64,000 nucleotides of DNA from Mycobacteroides sp. LB1 (GCF_013449725.1 NZ_JACCFF010000001.1:1302001-1366000), one strand, 5' to 3'. Positions 1 to 9,443 are shown, counted from the first letter of the stretch. Notes: generated by a model from the sequence alone, not told the origin. Program-made: numbers and translations.

Positions 1-301
1 CATCGTGGCTCATGTGGTCCTGCGAATCGTGACCGGCATGCTCGTGACCGGAACCAGCACCGCGCTGCGAGCCGCCGATCACCTGAGCCTGGTAGCCCAC
101 CGACTCGACGGCCTTGACCAGATCCACATCGGAGATCGAACCGTCGTGCTCAACGCGAGCGCTCTCCAACGCGAGATTGACCCGCGCCGTCACACCCTCG
201 ATCTTGTTGAGGCCTCTTTCCACACGGGACGCGCACGAGGCGCATGTCATGCCATGCAACCGCAGATCAGTGGTCTCCATGCCGGTGTCAACAAACTCCA
301 T
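1..301 (-). CDS. Copper-type P1B ATPase, N-terminal fragment (runs off the window)
   Basis: Only the first 100 codons are inside the window. Residues 10-75 form a heavy-metal-associated domain with the metal-binding motif GMTCASC (residues 17-23) and the typical beta-alpha-beta-beta-alpha-beta length. It is followed by a His-rich linker (several HEHAGH/DHMSH-like clusters, residues 86-99), as seen between the HMA domain and first membrane helix of CopA/CtpA/CtpV-type copper exporters. A free-standing copper chaperone would end near residue 70, so an exporter is the better reading. A RicR/CsoR-type operator sits 11 bp upstream. The ATPase core is not visible, so metal specificity is inferred from the motif and operator. 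Confidence 0.8.
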   Translation of the reverse strand, partial: MEFVDTGMETTDLRLHGMTCASCASRVERGLNKIEGVTARVNLALESARVEHDGSISDVDLVKAVESVGYQAQVIGGSQRGAGSGHEHAGHDSQDHMSHD

Positions 302-311
302 GCCTAAATGA

Positions 312-326
312 TACCCCTAGGGGGTA
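312..326. promoter_or_regulatory. Copper-responsive operator (RicR/CsoR type)
   Basis: The sequence is TACCCCTAGGGGGTA, an exact fit to the TACCC-N5-GGGTA palindrome described for mycobacterial RicR and related CsoR repressors. It lies between the end of the methyltransferase gene and the start of the copper ATPase gene (both minus strand), just upstream of the ATPase. Copper-relieved repression of the ATPase is inferred. Confidence 0.75.
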
Positions 327-348
327 CTAATCGATAGGGTGACCTACG

Positions 349-1107
349 CTACTGCCCCCGACGCGCCGCCACGATCTGCAACGGCATCGGCAGCTGAACT
401 CTGGCACGGAGTTCGACAGCGATCGAGGGGTCCGCGTGTGCAGCTAGGGTACGCAACGCCTTGGGGCCGTAGGCGCGCAACTGACTGATCGCACCGTCGT
501 GAGCAACCGGACGCACCCAACCGACGGCCGCCGCAAAGAGGAACGCCGGGGCCAGTAGCGGGGCCGGCAAGCGCAGCAAGTCGACGATCAAGAGGGTGCG
601 CCCCACCCGGGTGCCCTCGGCGAACACCTTCGCGGCCAGTGACGGCGGGAGATGGTGAAACGACAGCGCGAATACCACCAGATCAAAAGCCCCATCGGGT
701 GCCTCAATAGCTGTCGCATCCATGGCGCGGACCGTGACCCGCGAGTCCGAACCCAGGCCGGAAGCCACGATACCCGCGACGGAGGTGGGCTCGATATCCG
801 TCACCGTGATCGAGGCATCGGGACGCAGCTTCAGCAGTTCACGCGATAAGCCACCATGCGCCGCACCGAGCTCGAGCACCCGGGGATTGTCGATGCCGAC
901 AAGGAACCCGGCCGCCTGTTCGGCATTCCACCTGTGCAGACCCTTCTTCTGGCCCATGAGGTCGAGAGACTCGACGACGGCCCGTTTCTTCGCCGGGACA
1001 TCGTCACGGTCCAGGTACTCGAGCCGGTCCGTCTGCAGCTTGCGGTCCAACACGCAGGCGCCGAATCCAGCGCGTGGCATCACATCGATATCAGTGGTTT
1101 TCGTCAT
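349..1107 (-). CDS. Class I SAM-dependent methyltransferase
   Basis: This 252-residue protein has a Rossmann-fold methyltransferase core: motif I VLELGAAHGG at residues 77-86, an acidic loop VTDIEPT, and FDLVVFALSFHHL as motif IV. The N-terminal 60 residues are basic and may form a substrate lid. The C-terminal part is hydrophobic (PAFLFAAAVGW), which would suit a lipophilic or small-ring substrate, but the substrate cannot be told from sequence. An internal Met at codon 10 is an alternative start. A perfect inverted repeat (1126-1144) lies just upstream. The copper operator downstream belongs to the next gene. Confidence 0.75.
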   Translation of the reverse strand: MTKTTDIDVMPRAGFGACVLDRKLQTDRLEYLDRDDVPAKKRAVVESLDLMGQKKGLHRWNAEQAAGFLVGIDNPRVLELGAAHGGLSRELLKLRPDASITVTDIEPTSVAGIVASGLGSDSRVTVRAMDATAIEAPDGAFDLVVFALSFHHLPPSLAAKVFAEGTRVGRTLLIVDLLRLPAPLLAPAFLFAAAVGWVRPVAHDGAISQLRAYGPKALRTLAAHADPSIAVELRARVQLPMPLQIVAARRGQ

Positions 1108-1125
1108 AAACAGCAGCCTATGCCA

Positions 1126-1144
1126 ATGTCAGTTATCCTGACAT
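1126..1144. promoter_or_regulatory. Perfect inverted repeat upstream of the methyltransferase gene
   Basis: ATGTCAG and CTGACAT are separated by 5 bp in the 42-bp gap upstream of the 349-1107 gene, ending 19 bp before its start codon. The size and symmetry suit a dimeric regulator. A terminator for the 1150-1407 gene is less likely because no T-run follows. Confidence 0.45.
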
Positions 1145-1149
1145 AAGGA

Positions 1150-1407
1150 TTAGCTGTGAATCATGCGACGGTCACGGACACCCCGCGATATCGCCAGAAC
1201 CAGGAATACTCCGGCGACAGCGGCAAGTGCGAGCGCCCGGGCCACGCATGCGCCATCCAGCGCGGTGAAGTAGAGCGTCGGCTCACCCTTCGCGACGGGT
1301 GCGATCTCGGTCGGGATGCGGGCGGCCACTGCCGCCCAGCCGGCGAGTGCAATCGCCGCCACCGCGATGGCGAGATCCACCGCTACTCGCGCTCCAAACT
1401 TCACCAC
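1150..1407 (-). CDS. Small membrane protein (two helices)
   Basis: This 85-residue protein has two hydrophobic segments (about residues 8-28 and 57-77) and a basic C-terminal tail. I do not recognise the family. Its start overlaps the end of the 1401-1931 gene by 7 bp, so the two are probably co-translated. It belongs to a run of small membrane proteins (1150-2849) upstream of a methyltransferase and downstream of hemB on the same strand. M. tuberculosis also has membrane-protein genes beside hemB (Rv0513, Rv0514). Confidence 0.6.
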   Translation of the reverse strand: MVKFGARVAVDLAIAVAAIALAGWAAVAARIPTEIAPVAKGEPTLYFTALDGACVARALALAAVAGVFLVLAISRGVRDRRMIHS

Positions 1408-1931
1408 TGCTCACTTTCGATATCGATTTCCGGGTCGTTACCCAGATCCATGCCTGCCGGCGGGGCGGGCACCAACTTCGCGAGCGCCGCCCGCAGCTCC
1501 TCATGCCTTCTGGCCCACGCCTGTGCACGCCGCCCCCCGGCGAGACGCAGACCCACCGGTTTGCGCCCCTTGGGCACACCCGTCAGCTCCCCGAGAGGAC
1601 GGGCCTCCTCCCAGATATCGCGATCGGCGTCGGGATACAGCCACTTGATCTGGCTGACGGCCAGGGTTTCGGCGCCCTGACGCAGCACGGTGGGCGTCAG
1701 CTCGACGCTGGCGTGGATCCGTGCGGCATAGATCTGCAGTGCGATGAAGAAGGACACCACCGCCGCGGTGCCCACCGGCATGAGGAGATCGACGCCCATC
1801 TTGCTCCACAGCTGCAGGCCCAACATGATGAGACCCGCAAGCGGCCCGAGTAGCAGCCATCGCCAGCGGCCGCCCGATTCGTAGAACAGCCTTTCGCCAT
1901 CGGTCGATTTCTCAGGCATGTTCACCGCCAT
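1401..1931 (-). CDS. DUF3093-like membrane protein
   Basis: This 176-residue protein has two membrane helices (about residues 25-40 and 50-70), then a soluble beta-rich part. That part has the pattern of a bacterial PH-like or DUF3093 domain: an ASVELTPTVLRQG strand pair and a C-terminal helix RHEELRAALAKLV. The start at 1931 overlaps the upstream gene by 20 bp; Met5 (position 1919) would cut the overlap to 8 bp and is equally plausible. No catalytic residues are evident. Function is unknown; the family assignment is from the overall pattern. Confidence 0.6.
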   Translation of the reverse strand: MAVNMPEKSTDGERLFYESGGRWRWLLLGPLAGLIMLGLQLWSKMGVDLLMPVGTAAVVSFFIALQIYAARIHASVELTPTVLRQGAETLAVSQIKWLYPDADRDIWEEARPLGELTGVPKGRKPVGLRLAGGRRAQAWARRHEELRAALAKLVPAPPAGMDLGNDPEIDIESEQW

Positions 1932-2349
1932 CGAACCAGTCCTGCGCGGTCGGCCTGATGATCAGCACATTAGCCACGATCAGGGACAGCGCGGCGATGA
2001 GCAGTAGCGGTCCCACCGACCCGAAGCCGGCCATCACAATGGCACCGAGGACCGAGACGACCGAGAGCGCGATCAATGCGCGACGAAAACGCTTGTCCCC
2101 CTGCCGTGTCCGCCCGGCAAGAAATGCGATGCCGATCGCCAGCAAAATGCACAGCACGCCCCACACCCGGAAGTAGGTGACGAGGTTTCTTACGTCCCCG
2201 TCGGTCAGCGCAGGCTTCGCGGCAGCCCGCACCGGACCGAAGCGCTGAGTCACCCCGGCCAACCCGTTGAGGAACAGCGCCGCCGCCGCGACCGCCCAGA
2301 ACCAGAACGCCACATCGACGATGCGTGGCCGCGGTTGTTCCGGAGTCAT
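1912..2349 (-). CDS. Four-helix membrane protein
   Basis: This 145-residue protein starts MTPEQPRP and has four predicted helices separated by short loops. The open frame extends upstream to 2748, but that extension is antisense-like basic sequence lying over the next gene, so the ATG at 2349 is chosen. The last 20 bp overlap the 1401-1931 gene. Its size and helix layout resemble the 2370-2849 neighbour, but sequence similarity is weak. Function unknown. Confidence 0.65.
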   Translation of the reverse strand: MTPEQPRPRIVDVAFWFWAVAAAALFLNGLAGVTQRFGPVRAAAKPALTDGDVRNLVTYFRVWGVLCILLAIGIAFLAGRTRQGDKRFRRALIALSVVSVLGAIVMAGFGSVGPLLLIAALSLIVANVLIIRPTAQDWFDGGEHA

Positions 2350-2369
2350 TCGAGCAGCGTATCGGGGCG

Positions 2370-2849
2370 TTACCGCTGCCTCGTCAGGTACGCGGTGGAG
2401 TCCTCGCGATGCAGCAGGAACAGGCCGCCGCAGATCAAGACGGCCGCGGTAATCCCCGAGAGCGCGTGCACGACCGCCGGCACGCCCTCCAGGCCGAACA
2501 GCCGTGTTGCGGTGAACACCACCGAGCCCACAGCACCACCGGTCAGGAAGGTGCGGGCCAGGCGATATCCCGCGCGCATCAGGAAGATCGCGGTAACGAC
2601 AAGGGACCCCACCACGATGACGATGAACCCGTTGGAGGCGTACACCGTCCAGAGCGGCGCGGACTTGCGCACCTCGGGGTCCAGTTGCCATTGGCCGACG
2701 TTCGCGGCCAGATAGCTCACGATCATCAGCGGAAGCGCGGCCAGCCAAAGCCAGCAGCCGGTCTCGATATCGGCGGGTCGCGGCTTGGCCGGACCAGTCG
2801 GGGGTGGTCCAGCCAATCCGCCGGGATGGTGCGGATCGGGATATGTCAC
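2370..2849 (-). CDS. Four-helix membrane protein with Pro-rich N-terminus
   Basis: This 159-residue protein has a soluble Pro-rich head (residues 1-30) followed by four hydrophobic segments (about 32-50, 68-90, 100-118, 125-147). It lies 33 bp downstream of hemB and is probably expressed with it. In M. tuberculosis the gene next to hemB (Rv0513) also encodes a transmembrane protein, so this may be its counterpart. No function can be read from the sequence. Confidence 0.6.
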   Translation of the reverse strand: MTYPDPHHPGGLAGPPPTGPAKPRPADIETGCWLWLAALPLMIVSYLAANVGQWQLDPEVRKSAPLWTVYASNGFIVIVVGSLVVTAIFLMRAGYRLARTFLTGGAVGSVVFTATRLFGLEGVPAVVHALSGITAAVLICGGLFLLHREDSTAYLTRQR

Positions 2850-2882
2850 GCGACCACGGTAGTGGAGGACGGCACTACACCC

Positions 2883-3866
2883 CTAGTCGGCGAGCCAACC
2901 CGCCACGTCTGCCGCCCAGTAGGTCAGCACGATATCGGCGCCCGCACGCCGGATCGAGGTCAGCGTCTCCAGGGCCATGGCCTGTAAATCAATCCAATTA
3001 TTTTGCGCCGCAGCACAGATCATCGAATACTCACCCGACACCTGATACGCGGCTACCGGCACCGGCGAGACGTCGGCGACCTGCCGCAGCACATCGAGAT
3101 ACGCCATGGCCGGTTTGACCATCAGGATGTCGGCACCCTCTTCGACATCAAGCTCGGCCTCGCGCAGGGCTTCTCGCCCGTTGGCCACGTCCTGCTGGTA
3201 GGTGCGGCGGTCGCCGCGCAGCGAGGATCCGACGGCATCGCGGAACGGTCCGTAGAACGCCGAGGCGTACTTGGCGGCGTACGCCAAGATGATCACATCG
3301 GTGTGCCCGGCAGCATCCAGGCCGTCGCGGATGGCCGCTACCTGGCCGTCCATCATGCCGCTGGGTCCCACCACATGAGCGCCAGAATTCGCCTGTGCCA
3401 CCGCCATGTTCGCGTACTGCACCAGCGTCGCGTCATTATCGACGCGACCGTCGGCGGCCAGAACCCCGCAATGGCCGTGATCGGTGAACTCGTCGAGGCA
3501 GGTATCGGCCATCAGCACCGTGGAATCACCCAGGTCCTCAGACAGGATCGACAGCGCCCGGTTGAGAATGCCATCCGACGCCAGTCCGGCACTGCCACTG
3601 GCGTCCTTGTCCTTCTCCTCGGGAACCCCGAACAGCATGAGCCCGCCCACACCGGCCTTCACGGCATCCTCGGCAGCCCGGCGCAGCGATTCCGTGCTGT
3701 GCTGCACCACCCCCGGCATAGAAGCTATGGGGCGCGATTCCGCCAAACCGTCGGCCACGAACATCGGCAGCACCAATTGCCGTGGCGCCAGCGTGGTTTC
3801 GGCCACCAGCCGGCGGATTGCCGGGGTGGTTCGCAGCCGTCGCGGACGCTGGTAGGGAAAAGGCAC
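2883..3866 (-). CDS. hemB: Delta-aminolevulinic acid dehydratase (porphobilinogen synthase)
   Basis: HemB condenses two 5-aminolevulinate molecules to porphobilinogen in the cytosol. The 327-residue length is normal. Both active-site lysines are in place: K199 ([14 protein letters not shown]) and the Schiff-base K251 ([14 protein letters not shown]). The metal loop reads [14 protein letters not shown] (121-134). It has Asp where zinc-type enzymes have the middle cysteine, which points to the magnesium-type metal site usual in actinobacteria. The start is GTG at 3866, 14 bp after the hemD stop, so hemB is the last of the hem genes in transcription order hemA-hemC-hemD-hemB. Confidence 0.96.
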   Translation of the reverse strand: MPFPYQRPRRLRTTPAIRRLVAETTLAPRQLVLPMFVADGLAESRPIASMPGVVQHSTESLRRAAEDAVKAGVGGLMLFGVPEEKDKDASGSAGLASDGILNRALSILSEDLGDSTVLMADTCLDEFTDHGHCGVLAADGRVDNDATLVQYANMAVAQANSGAHVVGPSGMMDGQVAAIRDGLDAAGHTDVIILAYAAKYASAFYGPFRDAVGSSLRGDRRTYQQDVANGREALREAELDVEEGADILMVKPAMAYLDVLRQVADVSPVPVAAYQVSGEYSMICAAAQNNWIDLQAMALETLTSIRRAGADIVLTYWAADVAGWLAD

Positions 3867-3880
3867 GGCAAGCCCTCCGC

Positions 3881-5530
3881 TTATCTCCGCCGGCTCTTCT
3901 TACGCGGCGGCGGCAGTGCACCCTCGGTGCGCAACCGCGCGGCGTGCTCGGCCAGGGCTTCGACCAGCGGACCGACGGCCGCGGTTTCCGGCTGCACGTC
4001 CACCCGCAGGCCGAATTCGATGGCGGTCTCAGCGGTTTTCGGTCCGATGCACGCCACGATGGTGCGCGCATGCGGCTTCCCGGCGATACCCACCAGGTTG
4101 CGAACCGTCGAGCTCGACGTGAAGCACACCGCGTCGAAACCTCCGGTCTTGATCATCTCGCGGGTCTGCGCCGCCGGCGGTGCCGCACGCACGGTGCGAT
4201 ACGCGGTCACGTCGTCGATTTCCCAGCCGCGCTCGCGCAGCCCTTCAGCGAGGGTCTCGGTGGCGATATCCGCGCGGGGCAGCAGCACCCGGTTCACCGG
4301 ATCGAAAATGTCGTCATAGGGCGGGAATTCATCCAGCAAGCCGAGCGATGATTGTTCTCCGTCGGGCACCAGCTCGGGGTTGATACCGAACGCGCGCACC
4401 TTGTCGGCGGTCGCCTGGCCCACGCATGCAATCTTCACACCGGAGAAGGCCCGGGCATCCAGACCGAACTCACCGAACTTCTCCCACACCGCGCGCACCG
4501 CATTGGTGGAGGTGAAGACCACCCACTGGTACCTGCCGTCGACCAAACCCTTGACGGCTCTTTCCATTTGGGCAGGGCTACGCGGCGGCTCCACGGCGAT
4601 GGTGGGAACCTCGACCGGCAGGGCTCCGTATCCGACAAGCTTCTCGCTCATCTCGCCGGCCTGGTCCTTGGTGCGCGGCACCAGAACCGTCCAGCCGTAC
4701 AGCGCACGGCTCTCCCACCAGTTCAGCTTGGACCGACCACCCACCACACGACCGATGGTCAGCACCAGCGCACCGGTCATCGGCCCGTGCGGATCATTGG
4801 CATCCAGCGGAATGCCGTCGATCAGCGAGGCCAGCGTGGTCTCCACTGTCCGCTGTGCACAGGTGGTGCCCTGCGCGGTCACTGCGACCAGCGTCTGGTC
4901 GGACAGTCCATGCTCGAGGAGCGCCTTGGCGGCATCGGGCACATGCGTCGGAGTGGCGTGCAGGATCAGCGGGCCGGGAGCGGCGGCCAGCGCGGCCCAG
5001 TCCACATCGCCGCGCACATCGGCAACGGTGTGGGCGGATCCCGGCGGCACACCGGCGTAGGCGGGCACCGCAGTGCTCGACGTCAGACCGGGCAGAATCT
5101 CGAAGGCCACCTGTGTCCGTGTGACGGCAATGACCTCGGCGAGCACCGAATCAATCGACAGCGGATCACCGGCGACCAGTCGCACGACGTCCACGCCGTT
5201 CTTGGCCTCGGCGACCAGGGTCTTGGCGACATCGGCGGGATCTCCCAGCGCCGGACGGATGTCGATGGTGAGCGCGGGCTCGGCAGCGGCCTCACTGCTA
5301 CCCGGAGTGGGCGCCTCGACGTCAGCCGGTGCGGGTTTGACGGGCGCGGGTTCAAGAAGCTCGACCGCGGATCCGACAAGATCGAGCACAGCCTGCGGTA
5401 CGTCGGGATCGGTGAACGCCACCGTGGCGCCTGTCAGCACCGCGCGCGCTCGAACCGTCAACAGGCCGGGGTCACCCGGACCAGAACCAACGAACAGGAT
5501 GCGCCCTGGCTTCTTGCGCCCTCGGGTCAC
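3881..5530 (-). CDS. hemD: Uroporphyrinogen-III synthase with N-terminal methylase-like domain
   Basis: This is a 549-residue fusion. Residues 5-265 look like a tetrapyrrole (uroporphyrin-III C-) methylase: [14 protein letters not shown] at 16-29 is the family start motif. Residues about 275-540 are HemD, which closes hydroxymethylbilane to uroporphyrinogen III ([47 protein letters not shown]). The methylase half looks degraded: the usual GGDPFVFGRGGEE is replaced by AGDPLSIDS, and the LTHR substrate loop is missing. So it may not methylate. The same fusion occurs in M. tuberculosis Rv0511. GTG start at 5530 behind GGGAGG; 31 bp after hemC. Confidence 0.93.
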   Translation of the reverse strand: MTRGRKKPGRILFVGSGPGDPGLLTVRARAVLTGATVAFTDPDVPQAVLDLVGSAVELLEPAPVKPAPADVEAPTPGSSEAAAEPALTIDIRPALGDPADVAKTLVAEAKNGVDVVRLVAGDPLSIDSVLAEVIAVTRTQVAFEILPGLTSSTAVPAYAGVPPGSAHTVADVRGDVDWAALAAAPGPLILHATPTHVPDAAKALLEHGLSDQTLVAVTAQGTTCAQRTVETTLASLIDGIPLDANDPHGPMTGALVLTIGRVVGGRSKLNWWESRALYGWTVLVPRTKDQAGEMSEKLVGYGALPVEVPTIAVEPPRSPAQMERAVKGLVDGRYQWVVFTSTNAVRAVWEKFGEFGLDARAFSGVKIACVGQATADKVRAFGINPELVPDGEQSSLGLLDEFPPYDDIFDPVNRVLLPRADIATETLAEGLRERGWEIDDVTAYRTVRAAPPAAQTREMIKTGGFDAVCFTSSSTVRNLVGIAGKPHARTIVACIGPKTAETAIEFGLRVDVQPETAAVGPLVEALAEHAARLRTEGALPPPRKKSRRR

Positions 5531-5561
5531 TACTGCCTCCCATATCGGCGGTTTGTGCCGC

Positions 5562-6485
5562 CTACTCAGCTGTCATCAGTGCTCGTGCACCGAGATCAAG
5601 CAGTTCCCTCGCAACCGCGAGCCCAAGCTCTGCGGCCCGATCGGGGGTGCCAATCCCGGAGGCCCGAATCACGTCAGATCCGTCCAGCGCCGCCGCACAT
5701 CCGCGCAACGACAATTCGTCGAAGACGCGGCCATCCTCATCGATCGACTCGACCACCTCGGCGATCGCGCCAACCGGTGCGGTACAACCCGCCTCCAGCT
5801 CGGCAAGCAGAGCCCTTTCGGCAGTCACCGCGGCGCGCGTGTCGGCGTGATCGAGTTCCGCCAGCACAGCCACCAGTTCGGTGGCCTCGCTACGGCACTC
5901 CACCGCCAGCGCTCCCTGAGCCGGTGCGGGCAAAACCTGCACCGGTTCCAGTGTCTCGGTGATGTCGGCAAGCCGTCCGATACGGGCCAAACCCGCCCGG
6001 GCGACTACCACAGCATCAAGATCACCATTGGAGACCCTGCTCAACCTGCTATCCAGGTTGCCTCTAAGGGGGCGAATTTCCAAACCGAGACCCAGTGCTC
6101 TAAGCTGCGCGGCCCGCCGGGGGGCCGAGGTACCGATCACAGAGCCCGTCGGCAACTCCCCCAGCACCAAACCATCACGGGCCACAAGGGCGTCCCGATA
6201 GTCTTCACGAGGCGGAATGGCGGCTATGACGAACCGGGGATCGGCAGCGGTTGGCAAATCCTTGTAGGAGTGCACGGCAACATCGACGACGTTATCGGCG
6301 ATGGCCTCCCGCAGGGCGGCCGTGAAGACCCCCACACCGATTTGCTCGACAGGTGCCGACGACTGGTCTCCCGCCGTCGTCACGATCACCAGCTCGGCGT
6401 CGTGCCCCTTGGCGCGCAGCGCGTCGCGGATTCCCCCGGCCTGAGTCGTCGCCAACAGACTGCCGCGGGTACCAATTCGGATCAT
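5562..6485 (-). CDS. hemC: Hydroxymethylbilane synthase (porphobilinogen deaminase)
   Basis: HemC polymerises four porphobilinogens into hydroxymethylbilane on a covalently bound dipyrromethane cofactor. The cofactor cysteine is C234 ([11 protein letters not shown]). The substrate-binding N-terminal motif IGTRGSLLA (4-12) and VHSYKDLPT (71-79, catalytic Asp region) are present, as is RGNLDSRL (141-148). Length 307 is typical. ATG start at 6485. A 32-bp tandem repeat fills most of the 122 bp separating it from hemA, and runs up to the base next to the start codon. Confidence 0.97.
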   Translation of the reverse strand: MIRIGTRGSLLATTQAGGIRDALRAKGHDAELVIVTTAGDQSSAPVEQIGVGVFTAALREAIADNVVDVAVHSYKDLPTAADPRFVIAAIPPREDYRDALVARDGLVLGELPTGSVIGTSAPRRAAQLRALGLGLEIRPLRGNLDSRLSRVSNGDLDAVVVARAGLARIGRLADITETLEPVQVLPAPAQGALAVECRSEATELVAVLAELDHADTRAAVTAERALLAELEAGCTAPVGAIAEVVESIDEDGRVFDELSLRGCAAALDGSDVIRASGIGTPDRAAELGLAVARELLDLGARALMTAE

Positions 6486-6486
6486 G

Positions 6487-6610
6487 GATGAGCCTCTCGG
6501 GCGAAGACCGTCGGGATGGATGAGCCTGTCAGGCGAAGACCGTCGGGATGGATGAGCCTGTCAGGCGAGGACCATCGAACGTCGATGAGCCACGTGGGCG
6601 AACACCGTCA
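6487..6610. repeat. 32-bp tandem repeat between hemA and hemC, about four copies
   Basis: Copies start at 6487, 6519, 6551 and 6584. The first three are 32-33 bp and nearly identical; the fourth is partial and diverged. Each begins GATGAGCC, has a variable centre, then GCGA(A/G)GACC. Read on the minus strand, the core is GGTCTTCGCC-N5-GGCTCATC. Related cores occur at 25561-25580 and 60174-60226, so this is one family of dispersed units locally amplified. The array ends at the hemA stop codon and abuts the hemC start, so it replaces any ordinary spacer. Confidence 0.85.
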
Positions 6611-7951
6611 ACCACGGCTCTCTTCGCGTAATTCCTTTGTGGCGAGCGGTAATTCGCCAGCCGTGGCCACTGCCTCGACGGTGTGCGGATCGAGCTCGAA
6701 CAGCTCGCGCAGCGCCTCGGCGTAGCTGTCTCCACCGGGTGCCGACGCCAGCTGCTTCACGCGCACCGTGGGGGCGTGCAAAAGCTTGTCCACGACGCGG
6801 CGCACCGTCTTGGCCACCTCGTCCCGGTCGGTCCCGGCCAGGCCGGGCAGACGACCATCCAAACGCAACAGCTCGGCCTCCACCACCTCGGCGGCCCGCT
6901 GGCGCAACGCGGTGACGGTCGGGGTGACCTCCGCCATCCGCTCACCGGTCAGGTACCGGGCGACCTCGTCGTTGACGATCTGACGGGCCGCTCCCGCGTC
7001 GTTGGCTGCCGCGCGCGCAGTGGGTTCGCGCTGGATGCGCTCCATGTCCACCACGACCACACCGGGCAGACCGGCCACCGTCGGGTCGACGTCACGCGGC
7101 ATACCCAGATCGCAGAACACCAGTCGACGTCCGCCGGTCAGGGCACGGTGCACATCGGCCAGTGAGATCACCGGGCGGACCGCGCCGGTGCAGGACACCA
7201 CCACGTCGGCCTGAGCCAACGCCTCGTCCAGGCTGTCCAGGGTGATGGCCTGCGCCTTCACTCCGGCCTCTCGCGCGGTCGCGGCGAGCCGTTGAGCACG
7301 CTCCGCGCTGCGGTTGACGATCCACAAGTTGTCGATACCGGCACGGATCAGCTGTGCAGTCGCCAGTGAGCCCATCGCTCCGGCACCGATAACGGCAGCC
7401 GTGCGCCCGGGCAGGCCGTCAAGCTTGCCGTCGGCCAGGTCCAGGGCCACCGACACCACCGAGGCCCCGGCCGCGTCGATAGCGGTCTCCGAGTGCACGC
7501 GCTTGCCCACGCGCAGCGCGCTCTGTGACAGCTCATGCAGCACCCGGCCGACCGCCTGATGCGATTCGGCGGTGGCGTAGGCGTTGCGCACCTGGCCCAA
7601 CACCTGCTGCTCGCCGATCACCATCGAATCCAGGCCGCTGGCCACCGCGAACAGGTGCTCGACGGCGGCCTCGCTGTATCGCACGTAGGCATATTTGGTG
7701 AGCTCGTTCATGTCGATCCCGGCATGGCGGGCGATGGCCTCGCCGATGACGGTCAGGCCGCCGTGGAATGCCTCGACCACGGCGTACACCTCGACCCGGT
7801 TGCAGGTCGACAGCACCATGACCTCGCTGACCAGCGGGGATTGCAGAATCTGTTCGATCATTTTGGGCTGATCGGCCTCGCCAATCGCCAGTTTTTCCAG
7901 CACCGGCACAGGCGCGCTACGGTGCGAGGCTCCGAACAGCAGGACGCTCAC
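6608..7951 (-). CDS. hemA: Glutamyl-tRNA reductase
   Basis: HemA reduces glutamyl-tRNA to glutamate-1-semialdehyde, the first committed step of the C5 pathway to haem, sirohaem and corrinoids. The catalytic cysteine is C50 in [10 protein letters not shown]. The NADPH fold [13 protein letters not shown] is near residues 190-202, and the C-terminal dimerisation helix is complete. At 447 residues it is close to the usual length (M. tuberculosis Rv0509, about 470). GTG start at 7951, with a candidate promoter at 8024-8052. It heads the hemA-C-D-B set. Confidence 0.96.
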   Translation of the reverse strand: MSVLLFGASHRSAPVPVLEKLAIGEADQPKMIEQILQSPLVSEVMVLSTCNRVEVYAVVEAFHGGLTVIGEAIARHAGIDMNELTKYAYVRYSEAAVEHLFAVASGLDSMVIGEQQVLGQVRNAYATAESHQAVGRVLHELSQSALRVGKRVHSETAIDAAGASVVSVALDLADGKLDGLPGRTAAVIGAGAMGSLATAQLIRAGIDNLWIVNRSAERAQRLAATAREAGVKAQAITLDSLDEALAQADVVVSCTGAVRPVISLADVHRALTGGRRLVFCDLGMPRDVDPTVAGLPGVVVVDMERIQREPTARAAANDAGAARQIVNDEVARYLTGERMAEVTPTVTALRQRAAEVVEAELLRLDGRLPGLAGTDRDEVAKTVRRVVDKLLHAPTVRVKQLASAPGGDSYAEALRELFELDPHTVEAVATAGELPLATKELREESRG

Positions 7952-8023
7952 CGCAGGTCACTCCACGGACAGGCTGCTATCACCGGCCAGCTCCCTTGCT
8001 TTGGTGAGGGTCGAACTTTAAGA

Positions 8024-8052
8024 ACGGTAGCCCGTAAATGGCCACTGGGCAA
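8024..8052 (-). promoter_or_regulatory. Candidate SigA-type promoter for hemA
   Basis: On the minus strand, TTGCCC (8047-8052) and TACCGT (8024-8029) are separated by 17 bp. This matches a mycobacterial primary-sigma promoter and predicts a leader of about 65 nt before the hemA GTG. It lies downstream of the glutaredoxin-like gene, so hemA need not depend on read-through. Confidence 0.45.
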
Positions 8053-8067
8053 AATCCAAACAGCCTG

Positions 8068-8322
8068 TTATCGGTCACGTTTCAGGTCCGCCCGCAGCCG
8101 AGGCTCGTCCACTTCCCAGTAGCTGTGTTCCTGGCCGTCGAGCAGCACCACCGGAAGCCTGTCGCCGAATTCCGCGCGCAGTGACGAATCGGTGCCCGCA
8201 GCCACATCGACATCGGTGATGGTGAGGGGGACACCGAGCTCGTCTGCCAGGGCCTCCAACTCACGCTGCGCCCGGTCACAGGCGGAGCACCCTGCGCGCG
8301 TTAGCAGTGTTAGTGCCGTCAT
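8068..8322 (-). CDS. Glutaredoxin-like thioredoxin-fold protein
   Basis: This 84-residue protein starts [18 protein letters not shown]. It has a CSAC redox motif near residues 12-15, the cis-proline region LPVVLLDG, and the length of the DUF836 glutaredoxin-like family. In M. tuberculosis the protein next to hemA (Rv0508) is of this type. The frame extends to 8358, but ATG 8322 fits the family start (strand 1 begins immediately). Substrate unknown; a disulfide reductase role is inferred from the fold. Confidence 0.82.
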   Translation of the reverse strand: MTALTLLTRAGCSACDRAQRELEALADELGVPLTITDVDVAAGTDSSLRAEFGDRLPVVLLDGQEHSYWEVDEPRLRADLKRDR

Positions 8323-8420
8323 ACACCAATTCTGCCACCGGGTCCCCCGACTTCCCACGACCCTCAGTAGGGTTGAACGGCATTCGGAAACGGCGGACAG
8401 GAAGGGCGGGTAAGCCAGTC

Positions 8421-9356
8421 ATGACCAGCCCCCAGCTCAACGGTGACCCCCTTACCGAAGACTCCTCGGAGGAGCAACTACTCACGGACGCTGCTGCGCA
8501 GGACCTGGCCGAGGATGTCGCGCGGGCCGCATCCTTCGCCGAGGCCGACGCGGCGGCCGCTGCCGAACCGATTCCCGGTCCTCCGCCCGCCGACCTGACG
8601 GCGGCCGCGTTCTTCGACGTCGACAACACTCTGGTGCACGGCTCCTCGCTGGTTCATTTCGGCCGCGGCCTGGCAGAACGCGATTACTTCAAGTACTCGG
8701 ACATGCTTCAGTTCGTCTGGGCGCAGGCGAAGTTCCGGCTGACCGGCCGGGAGAACTCCGGCGACGTCGCAGCAGGACGGCAGAAGGCACTGTCGTTCAT
8801 CGAGGGCCGCAGTGTTGATGAGCTGGTGGCACTCAGCGAGGACATCTACGACGAGACGATCGCCGAGAAGATCTGGCCCGGCACCCGTGCGCTGACCCAG
8901 ATGCACCTCGATGCCGGACAGCAGGTGTGGCTGGTCACCGCGACACCCAAGGAGCTGGCCGACACCATTGCCCGACGACTCGGCCTCACCGGAGCACTGG
9001 GCACCGTCGCCGAATCCGTGGATGGGGTGTTCACCGGCCGACTGGTCGGCGACATCCTGCATGGACCGGGCAAGGCGCGGGCCGTACGCAACCTGGCCAT
9101 CCGCAATGGACTGAACCTCAAGCGCTGCAGCGCCTATAGCGACAGCGTCAACGATGTGCCAATGCTGTCCCTGGTGGGCACCGCCGTGGCCATCAATCCC
9201 GATGCGGAGCTGCGGGATGTGGCACGACGCCGGGGGTGGGAGGTCCGCGACTTCCGCACCGCACGCAAGGCCGCCCGTGTCGGCGTGCCGTCAGCGGTAC
9301 TGCTCGGCGCCGCGGGTGGTGCGTTGGCTGCCGCACTGGCGCGCCGCGAGAAGTAA
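8421..9356 (+). CDS. HAD-superfamily phosphatase (SerB1-like, subfamily IB)
   Basis: This 311-residue protein has a disordered acidic/Ala-rich head (1-58), then HAD motifs: nucleophile loop FFDVDNTLV with D66 and D68, [10 protein letters not shown] (motif II), and [11 protein letters not shown] (motif III/IV aspartates). This is the HAD-IB pattern shared by SerB and bacterial lyso-lipid phosphatases. M. tuberculosis Rv0505c (SerB1) has the same neighbours, but phosphoserine specificity is unproven. The C-terminus ends in a hydrophobic Ala/Leu stretch plus basic residues that could touch the membrane. The ATG at 8421 follows GGAAGGG; TAGGGT at 8368-8373 is a possible -10. Confidence 0.85.
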   Translation: MTSPQLNGDPLTEDSSEEQLLTDAAAQDLAEDVARAASFAEADAAAAAEPIPGPPPADLTAAAFFDVDNTLVHGSSLVHFGRGLAERDYFKYSDMLQFVWAQAKFRLTGRENSGDVAAGRQKALSFIEGRSVDELVALSEDIYDETIAEKIWPGTRALTQMHLDAGQQVWLVTATPKELADTIARRLGLTGALGTVAESVDGVFTGRLVGDILHGPGKARAVRNLAIRNGLNLKRCSAYSDSVNDVPMLSLVGTAVAINPDAELRDVARRRGWEVRDFRTARKAARVGVPSAVLLGAAGGALAAALARREK

Positions 9357-9443
9357 CAATCACCCAAAAGCGCTGCTGATAGGCTCAGCGCCGCTCGAAC
9401 TGACTAGATACGTCACAGACTTTGCAGCGAAATGGGTTAATGC

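Noticed and set aside
2350..2748. N-terminal extension of the 1912-2349 membrane protein to 2748
   Set aside because: The extra residues are basic, low-complexity and lie antisense-like over another gene's frame; ATG 2349 begins a sensible membrane protein.
4352..5962. Long plus-strand open frames opposite hemD and hemC
   Set aside because: Both tetrapyrrole proteins are complete on the minus strand, and the plus-strand translations show no domain.
6600..6625. Repeat-like TTACGCGAAGAG at the hemA C-terminus
   Set aside because: It encodes LREES at the end of a conserved protein and lacks the rest of the repeat unit.
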